NCBI RefSeq assembly: GCF_016907845.1 | Contig: NZ_JAFBCS010000001.1 | Coordinates: forward strand, 744,001 to 808,000 | DNA length: 64,000 bases | Reading direction: 5' to 3' | Source of the DNA: Arcanobacterium pluranimalium | GTDB taxonomy: Bacteria; Actinomycetota; Actinomycetes; Actinomycetales; Actinomycetaceae | Shown here: in pieces, positions 37,364 through 46,305 of the stretch | Layout: the number at the start of each line of letters is the position of its first letter | How positions within the stretch are numbered: the first letter of the stretch is position 1 | Notes under the pieces: generated by a model | What the model saw: the letters and a program-made list of their open reading frames with translations, nothing else | What the model was told of the DNA's origin: nothing | Database searches by the model: none | Translations under genes and position numbers: made by a program

Positions 37364-37771
37364 TCAGCGGGCGCCTAAAATGTCCACCACAAATACCAGC
37401 ACATCAGTACCTGAAATACCCGCACGTGGATTGCCATTCTTGCCATATCCCTTGACTGGTGGAACCGAGATCAGCAAACGAGAGCCTACCTGCTTACCAA
37501 CAATTGCCTGATCCCAACCTTGGATAACCATTCCAACTCCGATAGGGAACCGAGTTGGCTCGCCTCGGAAATAAGACGAATCGAAAATATCGCCGTTCCA
37601 GATCTGGCCGTGATAGTTTACTTCGATCTCTTGACCAGCCATTACGACTGGTCCGTTGCCTTGCTCAAGCACCTCGACCCGCAGACCCTTTGGTGCCTCA
37701 ACATCGGCAGGAAACGTCAATTCTGGAGTTTCACCAAAAGAACCGGACACACTTGGAAGAACTACATTCAT
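37364..37771 (-). CDS. FKBP-type peptidyl-prolyl cis-trans isomerase
   Basis: A 135-residue cytoplasmic prolyl isomerase. The FKBP core shows VEVNYHG-like EIEVNYHGQIWNGDIFDSSY, PTRFPIGVGMVIQGWDQAIVG and VPPVKGYGKNG in order. ATG 37771 is used because AAAGG lies seven bases before it; the frame opens five codons earlier. No signal peptide is seen. TAGACT at 37804-37809 on this strand may be its -10 box. Confidence 0.92.
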   Translation of the reverse strand: MNVVLPSVSGSFGETPELTFPADVEAPKGLRVEVLEQGNGPVVMAGQEIEVNYHGQIWNGDIFDSSYFRGEPTRFPIGVGMVIQGWDQAIVGKQVGSRLLISVPPVKGYGKNGNPRAGISGTDVLVFVVDILGAR

Positions 37772-37953
37772 TCTTATACCTTTCATCGCATATTCGTCTT
37801 AAGTCTACTGGGTTCGCCGAATCAACGAAAACGCCGCATAACAGTGCTGTAAATGAGGCCTGTATGAGGTTGCCCTCGCGCTTTTATCTCACTCAACACG
37901 TCTACCGCAGCAAGCATTATCGCTGACCAGCACTTTTGATCAGTGGCTCTCTA

Positions 37954-38637
37954 TCACTGACTCTCGCTCGCCAAAGGTCCACTTCCCGGTAGCGGGCATG
38001 CCATGCCTGATTTCGTGTGGCACCTATAGCCGTTCGGATTTTTGTAAAGATACTGCTGGTGGTCGTCCTCAGCCAGGTAGAACGGGTAATCTTGGGCATC
38101 CAAAATCTCTGTCACGATCTTCGCGTCTTGCCCATGTGCTTCTTGCAACACAGCTTCGTACGACGTCAACATGGCCTGTGCAAGCTCGCGCTGCTGCGGC
38201 GTCGTCATGAAAATCGCGGAGCGATACTGCGTGCCGACGTCGTTTCCCTGGCGGTTGTGTGTGGTGGGATCGTGGCATTCGAAAAACGTTTTGAGGATTT
38301 GTGCAGTGCTTACTTGGTTTTCATTGAAGACGACGCGCACCGTTTCGGTGTGTCCGGTCTGCCCGGTACAAACCTCTTGGTAAGTGGGATTTGGTGTATA
38401 TCCGCCCATAAATCCCACGCTTGTGCTCACTACCCCCGGAATCTTCCAGTAGATCTCCTCCACGCCCCAATAACACCCCGCTGCAAGGTATAGCAGTGAC
38501 TGCTCAGAATTAGGCTCGGCAAGTAGGTCACTTCCCAGCACCAGATGAGGTTGAGGGTGCGTCAGCACTGGTGTTGCACGGCCGGGCAAGGCCTCGTCTT
38601 TTGAAACCATCGTGGGTTCGGGGCGGAAAATAAACAC
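37954..38637 (-). CDS. msrA: peptide methionine sulfoxide reductase A
   Basis: Reduces methionine S-sulfoxide in proteins. The 227-residue protein has the catalytic motif GCYWGVEE at about residues 53-60 (Phe of the usual GCFWG is Tyr), then GYTPNPTYQEVCTGQTGHTE and FFECHDPTTHNRQGNDVGTQYRS (in part). About 45 residues precede the core. GAGGAGAGAGAC precedes the GTG start. Confidence 0.93.
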   Translation of the reverse strand: MFIFRPEPTMVSKDEALPGRATPVLTHPQPHLVLGSDLLAEPNSEQSLLYLAAGCYWGVEEIYWKIPGVVSTSVGFMGGYTPNPTYQEVCTGQTGHTETVRVVFNENQVSTAQILKTFFECHDPTTHNRQGNDVGTQYRSAIFMTTPQQRELAQAMLTSYEAVLQEAHGQDAKIVTEILDAQDYPFYLAEDDHQQYLYKNPNGYRCHTKSGMACPLPGSGPLASESQ

Positions 38638-38827
38638 GTCTCTCTCCTCAAATTAGTCACAATTCGTTTCAGCTAGCAGCACTCGGCGTGTGCCAAAAAC
38701 CGCTGTCTAAAAACCACTGGCCAGAACCGTCAGTTTAAACCAGCAGTAAAAGCTGCCAACTGAAACTAACAGCATAAACCACCAGCTTAAAACGCAGCTA
38801 AAACCAGTGTGCCGGAAAATAGAAGAA

Positions 38828-38858
38828 CGGGCGTATTCCGCCACTCGAAATACGCCCG
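38828..38858 (-). terminator. hairpin downstream of greA
   Basis: CGGGCGTATT and AATACGCCCG form a perfect 10-bp stem with an 11-base loop, 25 bases after the greA stop. On the greA strand it is followed by TTCTTCTATTTT, a loose T-rich tail. Confidence 0.75.
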
Positions 38859-38882
38859 CAGCTGAGAATAGTCAGCAATAAC

Positions 38883-39356
38883 TTAAAGTGTTTCGATCTT
38901 GAGAACTTTCACGGCGAACTCCTTGCCATTGGGAGCTACGTATGAAGTCTCATCGCCTACTTTAAGACCCATAATTGCCGAGCCGAGCGGTGCAGATTCT
39001 GGATACACATCAATATCAAGATCTGGCGCGGCCTCGCGTGAACCCAAAAGGAAGTGCTTCTCGGTGTCGTTAACTTTTGCTGTGATAACGAGCCCAGGAG
39101 CTACTGCCTCAAGCGATGTGGGAGCTTCGCCCACTTCAGCATTCTCAAGCAGGTAGGTCAATTCCTGGATTCGACCTTCCATCTTGGACTGTTCCTCACG
39201 CGCAGCTTGGTATCCACCATTCTCACGAAGATCGCCTTCAGAACGAGCAGCTTCGATGCGCTCGGCGATTTCAGTGCGTCCGGTGGTCTTGAGTCTCTCA
39301 AGCTCAGCAGACAAACGATCAAAGCTCTCTTGGGAAAGCCATGTTGCATCAGCCAT
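38883..39356 (-). CDS. greA: transcription elongation factor GreA
   Basis: Rescues backtracked RNA polymerase by stimulating transcript cleavage. The 157-residue protein has the N-terminal coiled coil with the acidic tip ARSEGDLRENGGYQAAREEQ and the C-terminal FKBP-like domain with SPLGSAI-like SAPLGSAIMG. ATG 39356 lies behind AGGAGAACTCAC; the open frame extends 20 codons further without support. It is divergent from mca, as in M. tuberculosis where greA and mca are close. Confidence 0.95.
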   Translation of the reverse strand: MADATWLSQESFDRLSAELERLKTTGRTEIAERIEAARSEGDLRENGGYQAAREEQSKMEGRIQELTYLLENAEVGEAPTSLEAVAPGLVITAKVNDTEKHFLLGSREAAPDLDIDVYPESAPLGSAIMGLKVGDETSYVAPNGKEFAVKVLKIETL

Positions 39357-39552
39357 GTGAGTTCTCCTACTTCTCTTAGTGACTGTTAGCCGGTGAGAAT
39401 TTGCAACGACTAACAAAAAACATGCCCAGCGGCATGTGAGGTGTCAAAGGCATACCCTACCACCAAGCCTACGTGTGAACAAAGCGTCATTCTGATATTA
39501 AATATTCAACTATGTGTTAATCTGGGCATGCCCAACTATCTGAGAGGAACAC

Positions 39553-40434
39553 ATGCCTATTGAAGAGCGCCGTTTGATGGCAGTTCACGCACACCCAGAC
39601 GATGAATCATCGAAAGGTGCAGGCATGATGGCAAAATACGCCACAGCGGGCCGCGTGCGCGTTGTTACTTTAACTGGTGGCGAACGCGGAGACATCCTTA
39701 ATCCACAGCTGCTCGAACGGGCCGATATTAAAGCAAATATTGGCGATGTGCGCAGAAGCGAAATGCGTGCCGCCGCTCAGGCGTTGGGAGTTGAGCACGT
39801 GTGGCTCGGCTTTGTTGACTCAGGCTTGCCCGAGGGGGATCCACTCCCGCCGCTGCCCGAGGGAAGCTTCGCCGCCATAGACATTGACGAGCCGGTGCGT
39901 CGTCTGACCAAAGAAATACGCGATTTTCGCCCACAAGTGGTGACAACTTACGACGAAACTGGTGGATATCCTCATCCGGATCATATTCGCACCCACGAAG
40001 TGACGATGGCAGCTGTGAAAGCAGCAGCTGATCCAACTTTTCACCCTGAACTCGGGCAGTCGTGGCAGGTGGCAAAGGTCTATTACGATGTGACTTTCAC
40101 ATTGGAGCGATTGACGCGTTTTCACGAAGCCATGCTCGAAAATGGCATTGAGAGTCCGTTCGGGTCGTGGATCGAGCGCCGATCCGAGCAGGCGGAAAAG
40201 CATATTGACGCACGTATTCGCGTGGATGAGTTTTTCCCTCAGCGCGACGCCGCACTCCTCGCTCACGCCACCCAGATCGATCCGGAGGGCTTCTTTTTCG
40301 CCATGCCGCGTGATCTCGAAGCGCAAATATGGCCTTGGGAAGAGTTTACGCTCGGGTTCAGTGTGGTTGGAGATCCAGACGACGTCGAAGCCGACCTTTT
40401 CGCCCGCGTTCCGGGCGTCGAGCCATTAGTTTGA
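39553..40434 (+). CDS. mca: mycothiol S-conjugate amidase
   Basis: A 293-residue zinc amidase that cleaves mycothiol S-conjugates in actinobacterial detoxification. The metal motif AVHAHPDDESSKG is at about residues 10-22, and the later ligand in YDETGGYPHPDHIRTHE is present. MshB, the close paralogue, differs in these segments; the YDETGGYPHPDH form is Mca-like. GAGAGGAACAC precedes the ATG. It shows that the organism makes mycothiol. Confidence 0.93.
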   Translation: MPIEERRLMAVHAHPDDESSKGAGMMAKYATAGRVRVVTLTGGERGDILNPQLLERADIKANIGDVRRSEMRAAAQALGVEHVWLGFVDSGLPEGDPLPPLPEGSFAAIDIDEPVRRLTKEIRDFRPQVVTTYDETGGYPHPDHIRTHEVTMAAVKAAADPTFHPELGQSWQVAKVYYDVTFTLERLTRFHEAMLENGIESPFGSWIERRSEQAEKHIDARIRVDEFFPQRDAALLAHATQIDPEGFFFAMPRDLEAQIWPWEEFTLGFSVVGDPDDVEADLFARVPGVEPLV

Positions 40435-40443
40435 AGACATATT

Positions 40444-40485
40444 GATATTGGCTAAGTTCGGTATTCCCAATACTTAGCCAATATC
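40444..40485. terminator. 14-bp perfect hairpin at convergent gene ends
   Basis: GATATTGGCTAAGT and ACTTAGCCAATATC pair perfectly around a 14-base loop, ten bases after the mca stop. CCTCTGTTT follows on the plus strand, so a true T tract is missing. Confidence 0.75.
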
Positions 40486-40523
40486 CTCTGTTTGACGAGC
40501 TATTTAATCAGTGAGCTATTTGC

Positions 40524-41744
40524 TCACTTTTTCTTGCCCTTTTTGGACTTGCCGTCTTTCTTCTTCTTTTTCTTGCCGTCTTTGTCCTCTTTGCGATCGG
40601 ATTTCTTTTTATCGGCTTTTTCCGGCTTCTCCGCCTTCGACTTTTTGCTCTTCTTGTCCGGCGTGGGCGTATTTGTGCTGGACGTAGCGCTATTATCCGC
40701 GGCAGCGGCGTCGTCCCTAACAGCCTCGCCAGGCTTCGCGCCGCTGTTACCTGCTGCGTCGTCGTCGGCAGCTTCTACCTCAGCAGAAAACTCCGCGAGA
40801 TCCTCTGAAACCTCGGATGCCAAACCGTCGAGAGCTTTGGTGACGCGCTCGTTTTCGGCGTCGTCCATCGTTTCATTCAGACGACGCAACTGCACATCCT
40901 CAATCCAACGCGGCTTAGGCCAATCGAGGTCGAGGTCGATCAGTGCCTGCACTAGCAGCTCCGTGATGGCCAAGCGCGCATACCACTTGTTATCTGCAGG
41001 GATAACGTACCAAGGAGCCCACTCGGTGGAGGTCTGCGCAAAAACGTCCTGATAAGCCTGCTGGTATTCGTCCCATTTTTGCCGCGTATCGATATCGCTC
41101 GGATTATACTTCCACTTTTTATCTGGGCGCACAATGCGCTCGGCAAGGCGAACTGCCTGCTCTTCGTGTGAAACCATGAGCGCCACTTTGATAATCGTGA
41201 CGCCGTCGTCCACCAATTTCTTCTCGAAGCGGTTGATCTCGCCGTAGCGCTTGCGCCAAACCGGTTCCTCAACGATCTTCTCAACGCGCTGGACGAGCAC
41301 ATCTTCGTAATGCGAGCGGTCGAAAAGTCCGATTCTGCCGGGTTTTGGTAGCGCGCGGCGAATTCGCCACAAGAAATGGTGCGAGGCTTCTTCTTTTGTT
41401 GGCACACCAAAGGAGGCGAGGGCTACGCCTTGCGGATCAACCATGCCGAGCACGTGACGGGCAACCCCGCCTTTCCCGGCTGTGTCGAGGCCTTGTACCA
41501 CGAGTAGAACGCGCCGCTGATCGCCATACTTACCAGCTGCAAAGAGACGTTCTTGCAGCTCCGACATTAACTCGCCACGCTTGGCCATGAAGTCTTCTGC
41601 GGAGTCTTTATCGAGAGTCCATCCTGGGGTGCTGGATCGATCAAAGTCGTCCAAAATGAAGTCTTCGCCCACTTGTAATGCCTGGCGAGGAGATTGCGCC
41701 CACTGTGAGGTTGAAGAATTAGGTTTTCCGCTCTTTTTAGCCAT
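40524..41744 (-). CDS. ppk2: PPK2 family polyphosphate kinase with lysine-rich tail
   Basis: A 406-residue protein. Residues up to about 290 are the PPK2 fold: Walker A-like VVQGLDTAGKGG, lid residues, and FGVPTKEEASHHFLWRIRRALPKPGRIGLFDRSHYEDVLVQRV (in part), which are typical of PPK2 enzymes that phosphorylate nucleotides with polyphosphate. The last 110 residues are first acidic/Ala-rich and then almost only Lys, Asp, Ser and Glu, with KKKKKK runs. The tail is outside the catalytic fold. GGGAGAAATA precedes the ATG. It ends 89 bases from mca. Confidence 0.9.
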   Translation of the reverse strand: MAKKSGKPNSSTSQWAQSPRQALQVGEDFILDDFDRSSTPGWTLDKDSAEDFMAKRGELMSELQERLFAAGKYGDQRRVLLVVQGLDTAGKGGVARHVLGMVDPQGVALASFGVPTKEEASHHFLWRIRRALPKPGRIGLFDRSHYEDVLVQRVEKIVEEPVWRKRYGEINRFEKKLVDDGVTIIKVALMVSHEEQAVRLAERIVRPDKKWKYNPSDIDTRQKWDEYQQAYQDVFAQTSTEWAPWYVIPADNKWYARLAITELLVQALIDLDLDWPKPRWIEDVQLRRLNETMDDAENERVTKALDGLASEVSEDLAEFSAEVEAADDDAAGNSGAKPGEAVRDDAAAADNSATSSTNTPTPDKKSKKSKAEKPEKADKKKSDRKEDKDGKKKKKKDGKSKKGKKK

Positions 41745-41851
41745 TATTTCTCCCTTCGATAGCTAAAAAATATCACAAGAGAGTGAGACGTGCAGCACAA
41801 GAAACCGACGCAGCGAAGCTGTGACAACCCGAGGCGGTGAAGCTACGGGCC

Positions 41852-42505
41852 TCACCAAACTGTGCTGAGCGCGAGCCACACGGCAACCGCATGGCAGGCG
41901 TATCCAGCAACAGTGCCCAAGTGGAAAAATTCGTGAAAACCAAAATGCAACGGCCAAGGATTGGGCCAGCGGAATGCATAACAGATTGCGCCTATCGTAT
42001 AGGCAAGTCCGCCTGCGAGAAGCAGCCACACGATCGCCGGGCCGCCAGAATTCCAAAAATCAGGTAAGAACCACACTGCCACCCAGCCAAGCAGGATATA
42101 TAGCAGCACATATAGCCAGCGTGGAGCATTTAGCCAGAAGATATGCATGAGAATGCCTAACGCTGAGCCAATCCACACAATTGAAAGCACGAGTTTCGCA
42201 CGGCCAGGTTCAAGGAGCATGACCGATAGCGGGGTATAAGTGCCGGCAATGAGCAGGAAAATATTGGCGTGATCCATTCGGCGTAAGATGGCTTTCGTTT
42301 TCGGTTGCCAGTTGCCGATATGATAGAGCGCTGAGCCGCCAAAAAGAGCCAAAGCTGCCAGGCCATAAACAATAAACGACGTGGCTACAGCGGTATTGGG
42401 AGAAAAACACAGCAAAACGATCGAGTTTGCCACTGCGAGCGGAGCAGTGCATAAATGGATCCACCCGCGAGTGCGAGTTTTCTGGATCATATCGTTTCGG
42501 CTCAT
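41852..42505 (-). CDS. hemolysin III/PAQR family membrane protein TrhA
   Basis: A 217-residue seven-segment membrane protein of the YqfA/TrhA family. It has GSALYHIGNW and RRMDHANIFLLIAGTYTPLS, with the conserved Ser, His and Asp, and the late His pair in GFHEFFHLGTVAGYACHA. ATG 42505 is chosen because GAGGAG lies just before it; the open frame runs 20 codons further. It is divergent from uppS, the same neighbourhood as in M. tuberculosis. Confidence 0.9.
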   Translation of the reverse strand: MSRNDMIQKTRTRGWIHLCTAPLAVANSIVLLCFSPNTAVATSFIVYGLAALALFGGSALYHIGNWQPKTKAILRRMDHANIFLLIAGTYTPLSVMLLEPGRAKLVLSIVWIGSALGILMHIFWLNAPRWLYVLLYILLGWVAVWFLPDFWNSGGPAIVWLLLAGGLAYTIGAICYAFRWPNPWPLHFGFHEFFHLGTVAGYACHAVAVWLALSTVW

Positions 42506-42647
42506 AAAGCTCCTCAGCAGGTAAAAGAAAAATATCAGAGGTTTATATCCTCTTTCTTTTAACACTACCGCAGTGACGCGTGATGTTTCCTTTCAATTCG
42601 CAAGGTATGCTTAAGTACACCTGATGTGAGAATCGCAAGGAGGCTCA

Positions 42648-43409
42648 ATGCGGATTCCTAGTTTTCTCTATGCGCTCTACGAAAGGCGTTTGCGCAAGCA
42701 GCTTTCAGACGCACAGATACCGCACCATGTGGGAATTATCTTGGATGGAAATCGTCGTTGGGCCAAAGCGCTCGGTGTAGCAGCTGCTAGTGGGCACAAA
42801 CGAGGTGCCGACCACGTCAGCGAAGTACTGGGATGGTGCGAAGAATCCGGCATCGGCATCGTCACGCTATGGATGCTTTCGACTGAAAACTTGGCGCGCG
42901 CTCAAGAAGAACTTGACGATTTGCTGGACATCATCGTGCGTTTAGTGGAAAGTTTGGCACAAACGAAGCGTTGGAAACTGCGGGTGATCGGAGATATGAG
43001 CCTTCTTCCCGACGCCGCTGCCTCGCGTATCTTACAAGCTGCAGAACGCAGTGCAAACGTTGATGGCGTGACTGTGAATGTGGCAATTGGCTACGGTGGA
43101 CGCCAAGAAATAACTCAAGCAATGCGTGATTACCTGCTTGAATGTGAATCACGTGGCGCGACGTTGAGCGAGGTTGCTCAAAACCTCACGACGGCAGATA
43201 TTACGAATCATATGTATACGCGCGGGCAACCCGATCCTGACCTGATCATTCGCACCTCAGGCGAACAGCGCATGAGCGGGTTTATGCTCTGGCAAACCGT
43301 GCATACCGAGTTTTTCTTTTGCGAGACGTATTGGCCAGATTTCCGCCGCACTGACTTCTTGCGCGCTTTGCGTGATTTCTCCCGGCGCGAGCGCCGCCGA
43401 GGAAAATAG
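42648..43409 (+). CDS. uppS: cis-prenyl (undecaprenyl-type) diphosphate synthase
   Basis: A 253-residue Z-prenyltransferase that makes polyprenyl diphosphate carriers for wall synthesis. The motifs HVGIILDGNRRWAKALG, LWMLSTENLAR, NVAIGYGGRQEI and DLIIRTSGEQRMSGFMLWQT are all present. CAAGGAGGCTCA precedes the ATG. The position next to the TrhA gene resembles the short-chain enzyme locus of mycobacteria, so the chain length cannot be told from sequence alone. Confidence 0.93.
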   Translation: MRIPSFLYALYERRLRKQLSDAQIPHHVGIILDGNRRWAKALGVAAASGHKRGADHVSEVLGWCEESGIGIVTLWMLSTENLARAQEELDDLLDIIVRLVESLAQTKRWKLRVIGDMSLLPDAAASRILQAAERSANVDGVTVNVAIGYGGRQEITQAMRDYLLECESRGATLSEVAQNLTTADITNHMYTRGQPDPDLIIRTSGEQRMSGFMLWQTVHTEFFFCETYWPDFRRTDFLRALRDFSRRERRRGK

Positions 43410-43468
43410 TTTTACGCACGCAAAGTGATTGGTCACGCGTAGAACAGAGGGCTGGTGCTCCTAGAATC

Positions 43469-44437
43469 CTAAAGCCCGGCGAGAGAGTACTTCTCCGATT
43501 GTGCAGAAATCTCCTGGCGATTTGGAGGATTCGCTCCGCGGCGAGTGACGGTAATGCTAGCTGCGGTTGCTGCATAGTAGCCGAGAGTCGTGAGCATAGT
43601 CTTTGAAAGACCGCGAATCGCATCGACTTCCTCACGGCCGAGGACGGAGAGTCGCCCAAGTCCATCAATGAGTGCCGACATCAGAGAATCCCCAGCTCCC
43701 ACGGTATCCACGACGTCCACTTTCACAGCTGGAACCGTTACACGATGTTCTTTGGTGTAGAGGTGAAGTCCTGCACCGCCGTCGGTAATCACAACCAAGG
43801 CGACGCCTGCGTTGAGCACCGCGTCCACGGCGACGTCGAGATCCAAATCTTCGTACAGGAACTCAAGGTCTTCTTTGCTTGCCTTGAAAACGTCTACATA
43901 CTCAAGCATGGATTCAACTTCGCCGCGTAGCTTCTCAGCTGGCCCAACGACGTCGAGACGCACGTTCGGATCGTAGGAGATCGTAGACTTTTGCCGATAG
44001 AACTTGATCCACTCTTTTACGGCTGCCGCGCCCGGTTCAAGGTGAGCGCCAATGGAACCAATATGAACCAGTCGCGGTGCACATTCAAGCAGGTCAGCCT
44101 GTTCGTGCTCGTCGCTCGGTGGCATCGGGTAGTCCGAATGAAGTTCAAAGGTGTAGCTCGCTGAGCCATCCGCACCGAGATGTGCGTGTGCGAGCGAAGT
44201 TGGCTCCGACGTGACTGAGCCATTGACTAAACGCACGCGATCCGCGGCGCAATGCTCGACGATGGAGTCGCCAGCGGCGTCGTCGCCAATTCTGGTGAGC
44301 AGGGACGTGTCGCGACCCAAACGTGCTAAACCAATTGCCACGTTCATCGGAGATCCTCCGGGGCGACGATCGATTTCTGCGCCTGCTTGATTGTAGAAGA
44401 TGTCGATAAGGGCTTCACCAATTACGAGGATCGTCAT
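43469..44437 (-). CDS. PfkB-family carbohydrate kinase (fructokinase-like)
   Basis: A 322-residue sugar kinase of the ribokinase fold, with the N-terminal RRPGGSPMNVAIGLARLG motif and the C-terminal signature VDVVDTVGAGDSLMSALI holding the catalytic Asp. The sequence is closest in feel to fructokinases. Its start overlaps the xseB stop by four bases, so it is translated from the exonuclease VII operon. Confidence 0.87.
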   Translation of the reverse strand: MTILVIGEALIDIFYNQAGAEIDRRPGGSPMNVAIGLARLGRDTSLLTRIGDDAAGDSIVEHCAADRVRLVNGSVTSEPTSLAHAHLGADGSASYTFELHSDYPMPPSDEHEQADLLECAPRLVHIGSIGAHLEPGAAAVKEWIKFYRQKSTISYDPNVRLDVVGPAEKLRGEVESMLEYVDVFKASKEDLEFLYEDLDLDVAVDAVLNAGVALVVITDGGAGLHLYTKEHRVTVPAVKVDVVDTVGAGDSLMSALIDGLGRLSVLGREEVDAIRGLSKTMLTTLGYYAATAASITVTRRGANPPNRQEISAQSEKYSLAGL

Positions 44438-44733
44438 TGTTCGTTCTCCGGATCTTGAGAATTAGCTGCTGATTCAAGGGATGGTGAGTCAACAGAAGAC
44501 TGGGCTTTGCGTGTTAGTTCTTGGGCTCGGGCGAGGCGGGCACGTGCTCCATCGAGCCAGGCTTCACAGCGTCGGGCCAGGGCTTCACCGAGTTCCCACA
44601 GCGTAAGTGATTCTTCGAGCGGGATATTTCCCTGCTCAAGGCGCGCCACAATATCTACGAGCTTAGAGCGCGCCTCTTCATAGGAGAGCGCTGCGACTTT
44701 TTTGTCGAGTTCAGCGGGGCTGAGATCTGTCAT
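44434..44733 (-). CDS. xseB: exodeoxyribonuclease VII small subunit
   Basis: A 99-residue helical subunit. The core ALSYEEARSKLVDIVARLEQGNIPLEESLTLWELGEALARRCEAWL (in part) is the family signature. The ATG overlaps the xseA stop (ATGA). The C-terminus has a short polar tail. The 1:1 overlap with xseA supports coupled translation. Confidence 0.93.
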   Translation of the reverse strand: MTDLSPAELDKKVAALSYEEARSKLVDIVARLEQGNIPLEESLTLWELGEALARRCEAWLDGARARLARAQELTRKAQSSVDSPSLESAANSQDPENEQ

Positions 44734-46055
44734 TGTGCATCTCCTATCTGTGATTTCTTGGGGTGGGGATTCTGCTGGTGCAGACTCGCGATTTCGGTTG
44801 TCTTTTCTTTTCCTGTTACCACAAGGTGGATCGTGCCATCGGCGAGCCGAGCATCGAGCTGCGTTTGTGGGGGCGCATCAGTGGTTTGACGCACCAATGA
44901 GCCATCGGACTTTAGAAGAATAGTGTATCCACGTTTCAAGGTAGATTGTGGGGATAAAGTCCGCAAACGTGCCACTGAAGCATCTAATTCCGCACGTTTT
45001 TCGGAAATGTTGCGTTCAAAAAATATGTGTTTGAGGTTGACAAGGTTGTGAAGCTCTTCTGCTCGCACGTCGAGCATGCGTTCAGGGTGGGCGAAGGTCG
45101 GATTGCTGCGTAGCTGAGAGACCTGCTGGTTTGCCAGATTTAGCTGGTTGTCTAGGCTAAGACGTCCGCGTCGGATTGTTTCACGCAGCGAGTTTCTTTC
45201 TTCGACGACGTCGGGCACGATTTTTCGCGCTGCATCAGTTGGCGTCGAGGCGCGAAAGTCGGCGACGTAATCGAGCAAGGGATTGTCTGTTTCGTGACCG
45301 ATTGCGGAGACGACGGGTGTGTGAGCTGCAGCGACGCCACGTATTAGACGCTCGTCGGAGAACGGTAAAAGATCTTCAACCGAACCGCCGCCGCGGGCGA
45401 AAACGATCACATCGACGTCGGGAATCGAATCGAGTTCGGCCAGGGCTGGGAGCATAGCTTCTACGGATCCGTTGCCCTGAACCTGCACTTCCCGGATCTC
45501 AAAATCGACGTCCGCCCAGCGTGCAGTAGCATTGACGACGACGTCGTGTTTCGCTTTGGTGTTGCGGCCACAGATCAGGCCGATTTTCCGAGGTAAGAAG
45601 GGTAAGGGCTGCTTGCGCTGTGGAGAGAAAAGGCCCTCGGCCGCGAGACGATTCTTCAATTGCTCGATTCGTGCCAGAATGTCGCCAATGCCCACTGCGC
45701 GTACTTCGTCGGCATGAAGCGTGAGTGATCCGTTTCCTGTCCAAAAGTCCGGTTTGGCACAGATAATTACCCGCGAGCCTTGATCGATACCTTCGGGAAG
45801 ATTGTGGGTGAAGATTTTGACGTTGATCGAGACTTTTTCTTCGAGGTCGGCGAGGGTGAAGTACTGAAGTTTGGCATTGGGGCGGCGCACGAGCGTAATG
45901 ATTTCGCCCTCGACCCACAGGCGAGACATCTTCTGCACGTATTCTGCTATTTTTGCTGATAGCAGACGCAGCGGCCAGGGGTGTTCCGGCGTGGTTTGCG
46001 CTGCTAGTTGCGGTAAATGTGGCGGGATAGCGCTAGGGGCTTTGTTGGTGGACAC
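44730..46055 (-). CDS. xseA: exodeoxyribonuclease VII large subunit
   Basis: A 441-residue catalytic subunit that degrades single-stranded DNA. An N-terminal OB fold (LWVEGEIITLVRRPNAKLQYFTL) is followed by the catalytic region with LPRKIGLICGRNTKAKHDVV, DVIVFARGGGSVEDLLPFSDE and SAIGHETDNPLLDYVADFRASTPTDAA (in part), then a long coiled coil. The start is GTG. TAGAGT directly adjoins it, too close to be its -10 box. Divergent from ispH, as in mycobacteria. Confidence 0.94.
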   Translation of the reverse strand: MSTNKAPSAIPPHLPQLAAQTTPEHPWPLRLLSAKIAEYVQKMSRLWVEGEIITLVRRPNAKLQYFTLADLEEKVSINVKIFTHNLPEGIDQGSRVIICAKPDFWTGNGSLTLHADEVRAVGIGDILARIEQLKNRLAAEGLFSPQRKQPLPFLPRKIGLICGRNTKAKHDVVVNATARWADVDFEIREVQVQGNGSVEAMLPALAELDSIPDVDVIVFARGGGSVEDLLPFSDERLIRGVAAAHTPVVSAIGHETDNPLLDYVADFRASTPTDAARKIVPDVVEERNSLRETIRRGRLSLDNQLNLANQQVSQLRSNPTFAHPERMLDVRAEELHNLVNLKHIFFERNISEKRAELDASVARLRTLSPQSTLKRGYTILLKSDGSLVRQTTDAPPQTQLDARLADGTIHLVVTGKEKTTEIASLHQQNPHPKKSQIGDAQ

Positions 46056-46305
46056 ACTCTAGTTTTGCACGATGTGGCAAGCTTTGGGGAGTGGAACTGC
46101 GAAATTTGTGGCACGTGTGACGTACCGTGTGGTTTTGACCGGTTGGTTGTGCGCGGCATCAAGTATTTGAACTACGATCTAATTAGGACGAATGACAGGC
46201 TTCGATGAGCGTGTCCAACTCACGTTCTCAAAGAGACGCAGCTCAAATAACGCTTGATCGAGGCTCGGTCAAAATTTGAAAAGCGCGCGATGAAATGAGG
46301 AAACT

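Noticed and set aside
46056-46061. TAGAGT as -10 box of xseA
   Set aside because: It directly adjoins the start codon with no room for a transcript start, unlike the six-base spacing seen at other genes.
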